Below are positions 27,551-36,478 of a stretch of DNA of 64,000 nt, in pieces. The stretch is from Spirulina subsalsa PCC 9445. Lineage in GTDB: Bacteria > Cyanobacteriota > Cyanobacteriia > Cyanobacteriales > Spirulinaceae. Made by a program: the position numbers and the translations under genes. A model generated the notes under the pieces. The model worked only from the letters and a program-made list of their open reading frames with translations, was not told where the DNA came from and did no database searches. The first letter of the stretch is position 1. Every line of letters starts with the position of its first letter. The stretch covers positions 1-64,000 of the forward strand of contig NZ_JH980292.1 of the NCBI RefSeq assembly GCF_000314005.1, given 5' to 3'.

Positions 27551-28141
27551 TTGCTGCTCGTTATTGATAACTACGATAGTTTTACCTATAATTTGGTGCA
27601 ATACCTCGGGGAATTAGCCTCAGAATTTCCCGTTGCCCAAAAAATTCAAGTCTACCGCAACGACCAAATTGATTTAGACCAGATTCGGCAACTCGATCCC
27701 GATGGCATTGTTATTTCCCCGGGTCCGGGTCGTCCAGAAGATGCAGGGATTTCTCAGGCTATTATTGAGGAATTGGGGGTCAGTACCCCCATTCTCGGGG
27801 TTTGTTTAGGCCATCAGAGTATTGGTCAGGTCTTTGGCGGTCAAGTGGTTTTAGCTCCGATTTTAATGCACGGTAAAACTTCGGCAATTCAACATGATAA
27901 TCTAGGGGTGTTCCAAGGGCTACCAAATCCCTTTGAAGCCACTCGCTACCATAGTTTAGTAGTGGACAAATCCAGCCTTCCCAAGGTCTTGGAAGTAACG
28001 GCATGGGTGGAAGATGGAACGATTATGGGACTCCGGCATCGGGATTATCCCCATATTCAGGGGGTGCAATTCCATCCTGAAAGTATTCTAACCACCGAGG
28101 GGAAACAACTGCTCCGTAATTTTTTAAAAGACTTGGGTTAA
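27551..28141 (+). CDS. trpG: anthranilate synthase component II (glutamine amidotransferase)
   Basis: It supplies ammonia from glutamine to anthranilate synthase (tryptophan) and possibly to aminodeoxychorismate synthase (folate). The 196-aa class I amidotransferase has [20 protein letters not shown], the nucleophile in [17 protein letters not shown] and the His-Glu pair in [14 protein letters not shown]. The start is TTG at 27551, supported by AAGGAG 8-13 nt upstream that overlaps the dgkA stop. PabA is an alternative name. Confidence 0.93.
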   Translation: MLLVIDNYDSFTYNLVQYLGELASEFPVAQKIQVYRNDQIDLDQIRQLDPDGIVISPGPGRPEDAGISQAIIEELGVSTPILGVCLGHQSIGQVFGGQVVLAPILMHGKTSAIQHDNLGVFQGLPNPFEATRYHSLVVDKSSLPKVLEVTAWVEDGTIMGLRHRDYPHIQGVQFHPESILTTEGKQLLRNFLKDLG

Positions 28142-28265
28142 AAACAGGAAATCCGGTTCTTGTGGAACAATTGCTCAATAGAGTGCGACAGTATAGCCCA
28201 TATTTTTCTTCGCCTCTCTTTTTCCATTGGCGCATATAAACTTAGCAGAACAAACAAGCGAAATA

Positions 28266-29051
28266 ATGATGAAACGGCGACAGTTGATCCGTTATGCTGG
28301 GGCCAGTGTTTTAACGGCGGCCAGTATAATTGGAATGTCCTCACGGCATGGCGTACAAGCCCAAAGTAACAATCCCACCCCTAATAATCTAACGGTGCGA
28401 TGGTTCGGTCACACCTGTTTTCTGTTTACGGGGGAAGGTCTGCGGATTTTAGTCAATCCCTTTCGGTCGATTGGCTGCACGGCTGGGTATCCTCCCCCGG
28501 CTGTTCCAGCGGATTTAGTGTTAATTAGTAGCCAACTGTTTGATGAGGGGGCGGCGGAAATTGTTCCCAATAATCCTTTAGTGTTTTTTGAAGCGGGATC
28601 GTTTCAGTTTCGAGGACGCAATATTCAGGGAATTGCGATCGCCCATGATCGAGAAGGTGGCCGACGTTTCGGGACAAATGTCACCTGGAGTTGGACGCAA
28701 GGAGGTATTAGAATCCTCCATTTAGGCGGGGCAGCGGCTCCCATTGAGATTGAACAACAGATTCTCATGGGTCGTCCAGATTTGCTCCTCGTCCCCGTGG
28801 GAGGCGGACCCAAAGCCTACAATGCTCAAGAAGCCTTACGCGCTATCCAGACTTTACAGCCTAAACTGGTCATTCCCACCCATTACCGCACCAGCGCGGC
28901 CGATGAAAGCACCTGTGACATTAGTCCTTTGAGTGAGTTCCTCCAAGTCGCCAGTGCCTACCCCGTGTCTCAAGTGGGAAGCAATACCCTACAATTATCT
29001 CCCAGCAATCTACCCGCCTCGGGGACAGCTATCCGGGTCATGAGTAGTTAG
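28266..29051 (+). CDS. exported MBL-fold metallo-hydrolase (Tat signal)
   Basis: A 261-aa beta-lactamase-fold protein. The start at 28266 gives a twin-arginine-type leader (MMKRRQLIRYAGASVLTAAS, then a cleavage region GVQAQS). The mature part has VRWFGHTCFLFTGEGLRILV and LVIPTHYRT, as in the UPF0173/UlaG-like MBL group. The canonical HxHxDH is not obvious, so metal binding may be altered. A longer frame from 28227 would bury the signal. Confidence 0.8.
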   Translation: MMKRRQLIRYAGASVLTAASIIGMSSRHGVQAQSNNPTPNNLTVRWFGHTCFLFTGEGLRILVNPFRSIGCTAGYPPPAVPADLVLISSQLFDEGAAEIVPNNPLVFFEAGSFQFRGRNIQGIAIAHDREGGRRFGTNVTWSWTQGGIRILHLGGAAAPIEIEQQILMGRPDLLLVPVGGGPKAYNAQEALRAIQTLQPKLVIPTHYRTSAADESTCDISPLSEFLQVASAYPVSQVGSNTLQLSPSNLPASGTAIRVMSS

Positions 29052-29465
29052 GGTTTGTTGAGAAGGTCTGGTGGTGGGAGTAGGGAATAGGGGGAGTTGG
29101 GAGTCGGGAATCGGGCAACCTTAACAAGTTAAGCTTGTGTGCATTTTGTCGAGTCGTAGGGTGCGTCACAAGGAATAACTTGGGTAACAACCGAATCACT
29201 AAAGTCCTGACGCACCATCTTTCACTGGGAAAACACTATTGATGGGGTATCCAATTTTTGGACACAACCGCATTTTCCCTATTACCTATTCCCTATTCCC
29301 TCTCCCCTGCCCCCCTGTTCCCTGTTCCCTATTTTAAACTTTAGGGAAAAAAACGAAAATTTGTCAACAAAAACACTAGAATGGAGTAAGTCTCAAATCC
29401 TTAACCCTTATTAGACCTTTAAACCTGATCTGAGCTAACGCATCTTAGACCGTAACACCAAAGAA
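29052..29465. repeat. repeat-filled gap before metG
   Basis: About 414 nt. It has heptamer repeats (29084-29112), a dispersed element at 29114-29270 that begins GGCAACCTTAACAAGTTAAG and ends GGACACAACCG, and another repeat block (29272-29334). The ~130 nt before metG is unique sequence and presumably carries its promoter. A shorter version of the dispersed element lies inverted at 44995-45102. Confidence 0.7.
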
Positions 29466-31073
29466 ATGAGTCCTCAAAATCCGAATCTGCCGCCATTTTC
29501 CTTAACAACACCCCTTTATTATGTGAATGATGTTCCCCATATTGGGAGTGCTTATACTACGATGGTGGCCGATGCAGTGGCTCGTTTTTATCGTCTGCGG
29601 GGCTATTCGGTTCTGATGATTACCGGAACGGATGAGCATGGTCAAAAGATCCAACGCACGGCAGAAGAAAAGGGCGTTCCTCCTCAAAAACATTGTGATG
29701 ACATTGTTCAAAGTTTTACTGAACTTTGGCAAAAACTGAATATCCACCATGACCGCTTTAGTCGGACAACAGCCGACAAACATGAAAAAATTGTTAAGGA
29801 ATTTTTTACCCGAGTTTGGGACAATGGCGATATTTATTTAGCTCAACAAAAGGGCTGGTATTGTGTCTCCTGTGAAGAATTTAAGGAAGAACGGGAACTC
29901 TTAGAGGGGGGGTATTGTGCCATCCACCCCAATAAAAAGGCAGAATGGCGGGATGAGGAGAATTATTTTTTCCGCCTCTCGAAGTATCAGGAAAAGTTAG
30001 AAACGCTGTATCAGGAGCAACCGGACTTTATTCAACCGATGAGTCGTCGGAATGAGGTTTTGAGCTTTGTGCAACAGGGTTTACAGGATTTCTCGATTTC
30101 CCGGATTAACGTAGAGTGGGGGTTTCGGGTTCCCACGGACCCCAAACATACGATTTATGTATGGTTTGATGCCTTACTGGGCTATATGACAGCCCTGCTT
30201 GATCCGGATGATGAACCCACGGTAGAGAATGCTTTAAAAAATTGGTGGCCGATTAATTTACATCTGATTGGCAAAGATATTTTGCGGTTTCATGCAGTCT
30301 ATTGGCCGGCGATGTTGATGGCGGCCGGGGTGACTCCCCCGAAACAGGTATTCGGTCATGGGTTTTTGACGAAAGATGGGCGAAAAATGGGAAAAAGTTT
30401 GGGGAATACCCTTGATCCCATTGACCTCATAGACCGTTATGGTGCAGATGCTGTTCGTTATTATTTCCTTAAGGAAATTGAGTTAGGGCAGGATGGGGAC
30501 TTTAATGAAACTCGCTTTGTCAATATTTTGAATGCGGATCTGGCCAATGATTTGGGGAATTTACTCAATCGAACGCTGGGGATGGTCAAGAAATATTGTC
30601 AGGGACAAGTTCCTAATCTGGATCTGGCTGGATTGCCCGCCGATTGGAGTTTGAAGCAGGTGGGAGAAGATTTAGGCGATCGCGTTGTAGTCGCTTACGA
30701 GGCCTTAAACTTTAGCCAAGTGTGTGAACTGGTGTTATCCCTCATCCGTGCTGGGAATAAATTCATTGATGAACAAGCCCCTTGGAGCTTATACAAACAA
30801 AAAAAACAGACTGAAGTTGAACAAGTTTTGTATGCTGTCCTAGAATCAGTTAGACTTTCTGCTTACTTGCTCACTCCCATTATTCCAAAATTAAGTAGCA
30901 AGGTATACAAACAACTCGGTTTTGATCTTGATTTAGATACCCAAAGCAAAACAACCCATGATCACAATTCAGAACGGTTTGCCGACCATAGTCAATGGGG
31001 TTATCTACCACCCGGTCAAATGTTAAGTCAAGCCCAGCCCATTTTTGCTAAATTGGAACTTCCGAGTGAGTGA
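29466..31073 (+). CDS. metG: methionyl-tRNA synthetase
   Basis: It charges tRNA-Met. The 535-aa class I synthetase has the HIGH-type motif in YYVNDVPHIGSAYTT, a zinc-knuckle region (CVSCEEFKEE), the KMSKS-type loop RKMGKSLGNTLDP and an anticodon-binding helical domain (~390-500). It lacks the C-terminal tRNA-binding (EMAP) extension found in some bacteria, which is normal for this subgroup. Confidence 0.96.
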   Translation: MSPQNPNLPPFSLTTPLYYVNDVPHIGSAYTTMVADAVARFYRLRGYSVLMITGTDEHGQKIQRTAEEKGVPPQKHCDDIVQSFTELWQKLNIHHDRFSRTTADKHEKIVKEFFTRVWDNGDIYLAQQKGWYCVSCEEFKEERELLEGGYCAIHPNKKAEWRDEENYFFRLSKYQEKLETLYQEQPDFIQPMSRRNEVLSFVQQGLQDFSISRINVEWGFRVPTDPKHTIYVWFDALLGYMTALLDPDDEPTVENALKNWWPINLHLIGKDILRFHAVYWPAMLMAAGVTPPKQVFGHGFLTKDGRKMGKSLGNTLDPIDLIDRYGADAVRYYFLKEIELGQDGDFNETRFVNILNADLANDLGNLLNRTLGMVKKYCQGQVPNLDLAGLPADWSLKQVGEDLGDRVVVAYEALNFSQVCELVLSLIRAGNKFIDEQAPWSLYKQKKQTEVEQVLYAVLESVRLSAYLLTPIIPKLSSKVYKQLGFDLDLDTQSKTTHDHNSERFADHSQWGYLPPGQMLSQAQPIFAKLELPSE

Positions 31074-31228
31074 ATGTCGTCAAAATAGGCAGACTTCCCA
31101 ACCCAAGTAGGGGATAAGATAGACCCAATTTGTCCCGCAGGAGTGCGATCGCCTGCTCCCTTTTTCCTGATAAGAAAAACCAATCGAACCTATTTTCAAA
31201 ACTTTTTAATAAACACAAGGAATCAAAA

Positions 31229-31831
31229 ATGATGTTAGGAGATAACTTTGGAGATGACCCGGTTTTCCCACCTGAACAGGTCTTAGAAAACCGAGGGCGA
31301 GTTGCTATTTTTATTGATGGCTCAAACTTGTTCTATGCTGCCCTACAATTGGGCCTAGAAATCGACTATACCAAACTGCTTTACCGTTTAACCGCCGGAT
31401 CTCGTTTGTTGCGAGCCTTCTTTTATACCGGGGTAGATCGCACCAACGAGAAGCAACAAGGGTTTTTACTCTGGATGCGGCGCAATGGCTACCGGGTGAT
31501 TGCCAAGGACTTAGTGCAATTACCCGACGGCTCGAAAAAAGCCAACTTAGATGTAGAAATAGCCGTCGATATGATGGCACTGGTTCACTCCTACGATACA
31601 GCCGTATTAGTGAGTGGGGATGGAGACTTAGCCTATGCCGTCGATGCGGTGAGTTATCGGGGAGCGCGGGTGGAAGTGGTGAGCTTACGTTCCATGACCA
31701 GTGATAGCTTAATCAATGTAGCAGACCGTTATATTGATTTAGACCAAATCAAGGAGGACATTCAAAAAAACCCAAAACATGAGAGCAACTACCGAGGCTT
31801 TTCTGGAATTCGCATTTTAAACGATGAATAA
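31229..31831 (+). CDS. NYN-domain protein (LabA/DUF88 family)
   Basis: A ~200-aa protein with a PIN-like NYN nuclease fold. Acidic residues occur at VAIFIDGSNLFYAALQLG, LDVEIAVDMMALVHSYD and LVSGDGDLAYAVDAVSY. Cyanobacterial relatives include LabA, a circadian output regulator, but orthology cannot be fixed here. The start at 31229 fits the family (MLGDNFGDDPVFPPEQ); the frame is open to 31130. The end overlaps lptC by 8 nt. Confidence 0.88.
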   Translation: MMLGDNFGDDPVFPPEQVLENRGRVAIFIDGSNLFYAALQLGLEIDYTKLLYRLTAGSRLLRAFFYTGVDRTNEKQQGFLLWMRRNGYRVIAKDLVQLPDGSKKANLDVEIAVDMMALVHSYDTAVLVSGDGDLAYAVDAVSYRGARVEVVSLRSMTSDSLINVADRYIDLDQIKEDIQKNPKHESNYRGFSGIRILNDE

Positions 31832-32984
31832 GCATCCTTCTTGGTGGACTCGTCAAGGGGTATTGTGGGGGCTACTCCTCCTCACCGCTTGTCAACCTGC
31901 CTCAAACTCAGCAGATGCCCCCCCCACGGACACCCCACCCCCGGCCGTGGTGGAGGAACGCCTAGTCTTGCGTAATGTCACCTTAGAAAATTCGAGCGAT
32001 GAGGGCGAGGCAATTTGGAAAATTAACGCTCAAGAGGCAATTTATACCCAAGACCAGAAAAACGCTCAACTCAAGGATATTACGGGGAATTTCTTCCAAG
32101 ATGGCGAGGTTATTATTCAAATGAGCGCCGAAGCGGGAGAAATTCGCCTAGAGGAAGATGGGGAGAAAATCTTTTTACGGGGCAAAATTGTAGCGACAGA
32201 TCCTCGGAATGGGTTAATTATGCGGGCGAAAGAATTAGACTGGTTTCCCCAAGAGGATCGCTTGTTCGTCCGGGAGGAGTTAACGGGGAGTCATCCTGAA
32301 CTAGAGATGTCGGGCAGGGAAGGGGTGTATTTTAGTCGAGAACAACGGATTGAGGTGACGGGGGAGGTGATTGCGACGGGAACCAATAATCCGTTTCAAT
32401 TACGCACTGAGCAGGTGAAGTGGGATATTGAAAAGCAGCTACTCACCAGCGAAACTCCTTTAGAGGTGGATCGTTACGACGAGAGCAAAAAAAATGTGAC
32501 CGATCGGGTGGTGGCCGAGCGGGGTAAATTTGACTTGAAACAGCAACTGGTGACACTGGAGCAGAATATTGAGTTAAATTCTGTAGATCCTCCGGTGCAG
32601 ATTGCTAGTAATTCGGCGGTGTGGAATTTGATTTTGCGCACGGTGCTGAGTGATCAACCGTTGCGTTTAATTCATCATGCCGAACAGGTGACAGTTACGG
32701 CGAATCAGGGTTTTGTCAATTTGGAGGAAAATTATTCTCGTTTGGAAGGGGGGGTGAGAGCGAGGAGTGAGAAACAAAAATCGGATCTTTTTGCCGATCG
32801 GGTGCGTTGGGATGTGGTGACGCAGGAGGTACAAGGTCAAGGAAATGTCACCTATAAGCAGGAGGCCGATCCCCCCTTACATCTGACGGGATCCAGTGCT
32901 TTGGGGAAACTCAATGAGCAGAATGTGGTGATTAATAGCGATCGCTCTTCTCGCGTTGTTACCACGATTATTCCCCCCAACTAG
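31824..32984 (+). CDS. lptC: LPS export protein LptC (cyanobacterial long form)
   Basis: LptC passes lipopolysaccharide from the inner-membrane LptBFG to periplasmic LptA. The 386-aa protein has a lipoprotein-like N-terminus (LLLLTACQP, Cys ~23), then LptC/OstA-like beta-jellyroll repeats (LRNVTLENSSDEGEAIWKIN, IRLEEDGEKIFLRGKIVATD and others). E. coli LptC is ~190 aa; the long, duplicated form is typical of cyanobacteria. It overlaps the NYN gene and is followed by a terminator. Confidence 0.88.
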   Translation: MNKHPSWWTRQGVLWGLLLLTACQPASNSADAPPTDTPPPAVVEERLVLRNVTLENSSDEGEAIWKINAQEAIYTQDQKNAQLKDITGNFFQDGEVIIQMSAEAGEIRLEEDGEKIFLRGKIVATDPRNGLIMRAKELDWFPQEDRLFVREELTGSHPELEMSGREGVYFSREQRIEVTGEVIATGTNNPFQLRTEQVKWDIEKQLLTSETPLEVDRYDESKKNVTDRVVAERGKFDLKQQLVTLEQNIELNSVDPPVQIASNSAVWNLILRTVLSDQPLRLIHHAEQVTVTANQGFVNLEENYSRLEGGVRARSEKQKSDLFADRVRWDVVTQEVQGQGNVTYKQEADPPLHLTGSSALGKLNEQNVVINSDRSSRVVTTIIPPN

Positions 32985-33028
32985 GGGATCGGCGGGGTTT
33001 GAAACTGTAACGTAATTGTTGGACAGAG

Positions 33029-33068
33029 TTACCCATTGCTCCTCAAAAATGGGTAGCTTTTGTTTTGC
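33029..33068 (+). terminator. terminator after lptC
   Basis: TTACCCATT (33029-33037) pairs with AATGGGTAG (33048-33056), followed by CTTTTGTTTT. It lies 45 nt after lptC. The rest of the 317-nt gap up to tnpB has no gene; its right part probably contains the tnpB element's left end. Confidence 0.75.
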
Positions 33069-33301
33069 CGTCAGATTTGGAGACATCACTTAAGTAGTCG
33101 GACATTTTGGCAGGGGGACTAATTTTCGTAAACATACTAGAAGCCCTTGTGGCACAATAATAACTGGATAGCTGTTCGGGGCGCTCGCCCTCGCCCTGAT
33201 CTACGTTTTGGTTGATTAGAAATTTTTAACCAGCCGGATTGACCCGTTTAATTATACTCATATATTAGGGTCAAAGTGAAACATTTGAGAGGTCGAGTCA
33301 A

Positions 33302-34525
33302 ATGCAGTTAGTTGAGAAGCATATAATTAACCGACAGCATAAATTTTGGCAGGAATGCGACTATTTAGCATGGCAATCCAAAAATCTTTATAACTCGGCT
33401 AATTATGTCCAGCGTCAATACTTCTTTGCAACTAGAAAGTACTATAACTCGATTGATATTTACCACCAGACGAAGAACTTAGAAGCTTATGGCTACCTAC
33501 CAACGAAGGTTAGTAAACAGATTGTCCGTCGAGTGGCAGAAGCTTGGAAAGCGTGGTGGAGAGCGTTAAAAGATTGGTCTAGGCATCCTGAAAAATATTT
33601 AGGTAAGCCGAAAATCCCAGGATACAAGCATAAAGAACGTGGTAGAAATGTGGTGATTTATCCCAAGGATGCGCTCTCCTCTCCACTGCTATATCAAGGG
33701 ATTGTCAAGCTATCTCAGACTAATATTGAGTTGACCACCGAGGCGAATAATATAAACCAAGTACGAATAGTTCCTAAACTTGACCACTATGTAATTGAGA
33801 TTGTTTACACGGTTAGCGAGCCAGATAAATTGGATGGTAAATATCTAGCTGGTGTAGACTTGGGTTTAAACAATTTGGTGGCTATAACATCCAATCATCC
33901 CGGTATTAGACCGCTGTTGATTAATGGTAGACCCTTGAAAAGTATTAACCAATTCTTCAATAAAAGAGTAGCAAAAGCCCAATCAATCAAGGCTTATCGT
34001 CAGGTAAAAAAGCTAAACAGCAAGCGAGATAGAAGGATTGACAACTACCTTCATACTGTGAGTCGGCGTGTTATTGATTGGTGCCAATTAAATGAGATTG
34101 GTCAATTAATCATCGGGAAAAATCAACGATGGAAACAATCTCTGAATATTGGGAAAAAGAATAATCAAGAATTTACCAATATTCCTCATGCCAAACTGAT
34201 TAACTTATTGACCTACAAAGCAAAATTAGCGGGGATTGAAGTCGTTTTAACTGAAGAAAGCTACACATCTAAAGCCAGTGCTTTAAATGGCGATTATTTG
34301 CCGAATATCCAGGCTAAAACAGAAGCGAAAGTTGTGTTTAATGGTAAGCGTGTTAAACGTGGTTTGTACTTGACTTCCACTGGTAGAATCATCAACGCTG
34401 ATATCAATGGAAGCATGAATATAGCAAGAAAAGTAATTCCCGATGCTTTTGAGGGAATAGAGGGATTGCCGTTTATTCCTGTAGTTTTAGACCTTTGGAC
34501 TAAAATTACCAACGTAGCTGTCTAA
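33302..34525 (+). CDS. tnpB: TnpB-family RNA-guided nuclease, rearranged active-site subgroup
   Basis: A 407-aa full-length TnpB/OrfB of the IS200/IS605 type, without tnpA nearby. The first RuvC Asp is in LAGVDLGLNNLVAI and the last in IINADINGSMNIAR. The usual RuvC-II glutamate position reads LIIGKNQRWKQ, with no Glu, and the usual Cys4 zinc ribbon is absent, replaced by LTEESYTSKASALNGD. This GKN...EESYTSKA pattern is a recognised TnpB subgroup in which the Glu of EESY is thought to take over catalysis. It may be an active RNA-guided nuclease; its omega-RNA would lie at about 34400-34585. Confidence 0.88.
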   Translation: MQLVEKHIINRQHKFWQECDYLAWQSKNLYNSANYVQRQYFFATRKYYNSIDIYHQTKNLEAYGYLPTKVSKQIVRRVAEAWKAWWRALKDWSRHPEKYLGKPKIPGYKHKERGRNVVIYPKDALSSPLLYQGIVKLSQTNIELTTEANNINQVRIVPKLDHYVIEIVYTVSEPDKLDGKYLAGVDLGLNNLVAITSNHPGIRPLLINGRPLKSINQFFNKRVAKAQSIKAYRQVKKLNSKRDRRIDNYLHTVSRRVIDWCQLNEIGQLIIGKNQRWKQSLNIGKKNNQEFTNIPHAKLINLLTYKAKLAGIEVVLTEESYTSKASALNGDYLPNIQAKTEAKVVFNGKRVKRGLYLTSTGRIINADINGSMNIARKVIPDAFEGIEGLPFIPVVLDLWTKITNVAV

Positions 34526-34584
34526 CATTGTCTACCTTTGGGTAACTTTGTCCAGATTTTTACGAGCGGTTAACCATCAAGTCA

Positions 34585-34875
34585 CTAACTCCAATCCTGT
34601 ATATCTTCCCCACTCTTAGTTCTGCGGTAAATTTGCCCCTGTTGGTGAATGGCACGGGTGAGGGTGAATAATTCCTCGACTGTCAGATTCCATTGGGCGA
34701 GAATATCTTGTAAATCCCGTTGAATTTGTCGAGCGCCGGGGAAGTTCTCATAACGAATACACAGACGGGCTAGCTCCACTAGATTGTAGTCGCTGCGTCC
34801 TTCTTGGGCGATAGTTTCTAAAATGGCGCGATCGCGATTTTCTTGGGGATGTTGTTGATCAAGACCTTGAGTCAT
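34585..34875 (-). CDS. DUF3288 family protein
   Basis: A 96-aa cyanobacterial protein, YNLVELARLCIRYENFPGAR and QRDLQDILAQWNLTVEELF being typical of DUF3288. All-helical, soluble, function unknown. Its start overlaps the WD40 stop by 4 nt (ATGA). It is the last gene of a leftward, translationally coupled chain: glycosyltransferase, MerR, WD40, DUF3288. Confidence 0.8.
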   Translation of the reverse strand: MTQGLDQQHPQENRDRAILETIAQEGRSDYNLVELARLCIRYENFPGARQIQRDLQDILAQWNLTVEELFTLTRAIHQQGQIYRRTKSGEDIQDWS

Positions 34876-36029
34876 GGTTTCGGGGGGATCACATTCTGGA
34901 GTTCGTCCTGAGTAGGTAGTGCCTCATCCTCATAGGGCAGTAACAAAGGAGTCCTCACCGGGGGAGGAGTGGAGGGTGTGGGGGGAGGTTCAGGGGGTAG
35001 AGCCACCGTCCACACCTTAATTAACTTATCATAGCCCCCCGTAGCTAACTGACGGCCATCCCGACTAAAGGCAATCGTTCCCACCCAGTCCCGATGTCCC
35101 ACCAAATGATTGACCAACTCCCCCGTCTCCAAATCCCAAAGCCGCACCCCATCAAGGCTAGAACTCGCGGCTAGGGTGCCTTCGGGGTGAATGGCGATCG
35201 CAGAAATTCCCCCTTGATGACCCGGCAAACTATGCAATAAATTCCCCGTCGTCACATCCCACACCCGCACCATCTGATCCTGTCCCCCCGTCACCAACTT
35301 AGATCCATCAGATGTAAACCCCAAACTCGTCACCTGTGCCGTATGAGCCGGAAAGCTTCCCATCTGTTCCCCCGTGCGTAAATTCCAGAACCGCACCTCC
35401 CCCTGTCCCCCACCACTGGCCAAAATATAACCATTGGGATGGACTTGTAGCGCATAGGCCGCCTGAAAGCGCACCAACGTATAAAGCGGGCGTTTCGTCA
35501 TCAAATCCCAGACCCGAATTCCATCAAGTCCCCCACTAACTAACACCCGACTATCGGGAGTTACCGCCAAAGCAAGAACATTAGTCCTATGGTCTAACAC
35601 AATCCGCTCATAGTCCCCCCGTCGTTCATCCCACTGCCAGAAATTAATCCCCGAATCATCCCCCCCACTGATTAAATACTGACCATTAGGACTAAAAACC
35701 AAACTTAAAACCCGCATTCGTTGAGCGCGCACATCATCCACTTGTCGTTCCCTCGGGAGCCACCACACCCGAATATGGGAATCATTCAAACTTCCCCCAC
35801 TAATCAACATCTGACCATCCAGATTAAAAGTCAGGGAAGAAACCGGGGCATTGTGACCCCTTAAAACCCTTGTCACTTCCGCATTCTGCCAGAGCATGAC
35901 CGCCGAGGACTGGTCAGCGCGAGCATTTTCCCGGACGACGGAGCGAGTTTGTGCGAGAGTTTCGGGGACATGACCACCCAGATTGACAAAAAATAGGGTG
36001 AGGGGAATCAACGCAAGGGCAAATCTCAT
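34872..36029 (-). CDS. secreted WD40-repeat protein
   Basis: A 385-aa protein with a signal peptide (RFALALIPLTLFFVNLGGHV) followed by seven WD40-type repeats. Each ends in patterns such as DSHIRVWWL, SGINFWQW, GIRVWDL, GEVRFWNL, QMVRVWDV, DGVRLWDL and KLIKVWTV. They should form a beta-propeller in the periplasm. A Pro-rich linker and short C-terminus follow (~345-385). It overlaps both neighbours by 4 nt. Confidence 0.88.
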   Translation of the reverse strand: MRFALALIPLTLFFVNLGGHVPETLAQTRSVVRENARADQSSAVMLWQNAEVTRVLRGHNAPVSSLTFNLDGQMLISGGSLNDSHIRVWWLPRERQVDDVRAQRMRVLSLVFSPNGQYLISGGDDSGINFWQWDERRGDYERIVLDHRTNVLALAVTPDSRVLVSGGLDGIRVWDLMTKRPLYTLVRFQAAYALQVHPNGYILASGGGQGEVRFWNLRTGEQMGSFPAHTAQVTSLGFTSDGSKLVTGGQDQMVRVWDVTTGNLLHSLPGHQGGISAIAIHPEGTLAASSSLDGVRLWDLETGELVNHLVGHRDWVGTIAFSRDGRQLATGGYDKLIKVWTVALPPEPPPTPSTPPPVRTPLLLPYEDEALPTQDELQNVIPPKP

Positions 36030-36478
36030 GGGTTCTCAAGATTAGGGCAAATCGTTTGTTCAAGGTGAGGGTGAGGAGGTTGGTCTTGCCAACCTAAGAG
36101 AATCCCCTGAAGTTCTGTTTTCAGCAATTCTAGGGCGGCTATTTGCTGATTAATGCTGTCTAGTTTAGCCAACAAACGATCCTTAACGACACCACAGGGT
36201 AATTTTCCTTGATCATGAACGTCCAGAATCTCCCGAATGGAGCCTAAGCTTAACCCCAAGGACTTGGCTCGTCGAATGAAAGCGAGGCGATTAAAAATGG
36301 TGGGATAGAACAAGCGATAGCCATTTTTAGACCGTTGGACGACTGGGGTTAAAAGGCCTTGGTCTTCATAGTAGCGAATCGTTTTCACCGATAAACCACT
36401 TTTTTGGGCAACTTGACCAATTTTTAGTAAGGTTTTGGTCGATGTTCGGGAACGTTGCTGGCTTTGAAGGTTGCTCAT
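36026..36478 (-). CDS. MerR-family transcriptional regulator
   Basis: A 150-aa regulator with the MerR winged helix (LLKIGQVAQKSGLSVKTIRY, then YEDQGLLTP) and a dimerisation helix (~88-125). Cys95 (in LPCGVV) and Cys144 (in TICPNLE) suggest metal or thiol sensing, but the full CadR/ZntR cysteine set is not present. It sits between a glycosyltransferase and a WD40 gene with ATGA overlaps on both sides, an unusual place for a regulator. It may control this operon. Confidence 0.88.
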   Translation of the reverse strand: MSNLQSQQRSRTSTKTLLKIGQVAQKSGLSVKTIRYYEDQGLLTPVVQRSKNGYRLFYPTIFNRLAFIRRAKSLGLSLGSIREILDVHDQGKLPCGVVKDRLLAKLDSINQQIAALELLKTELQGILLGWQDQPPHPHLEQTICPNLENP

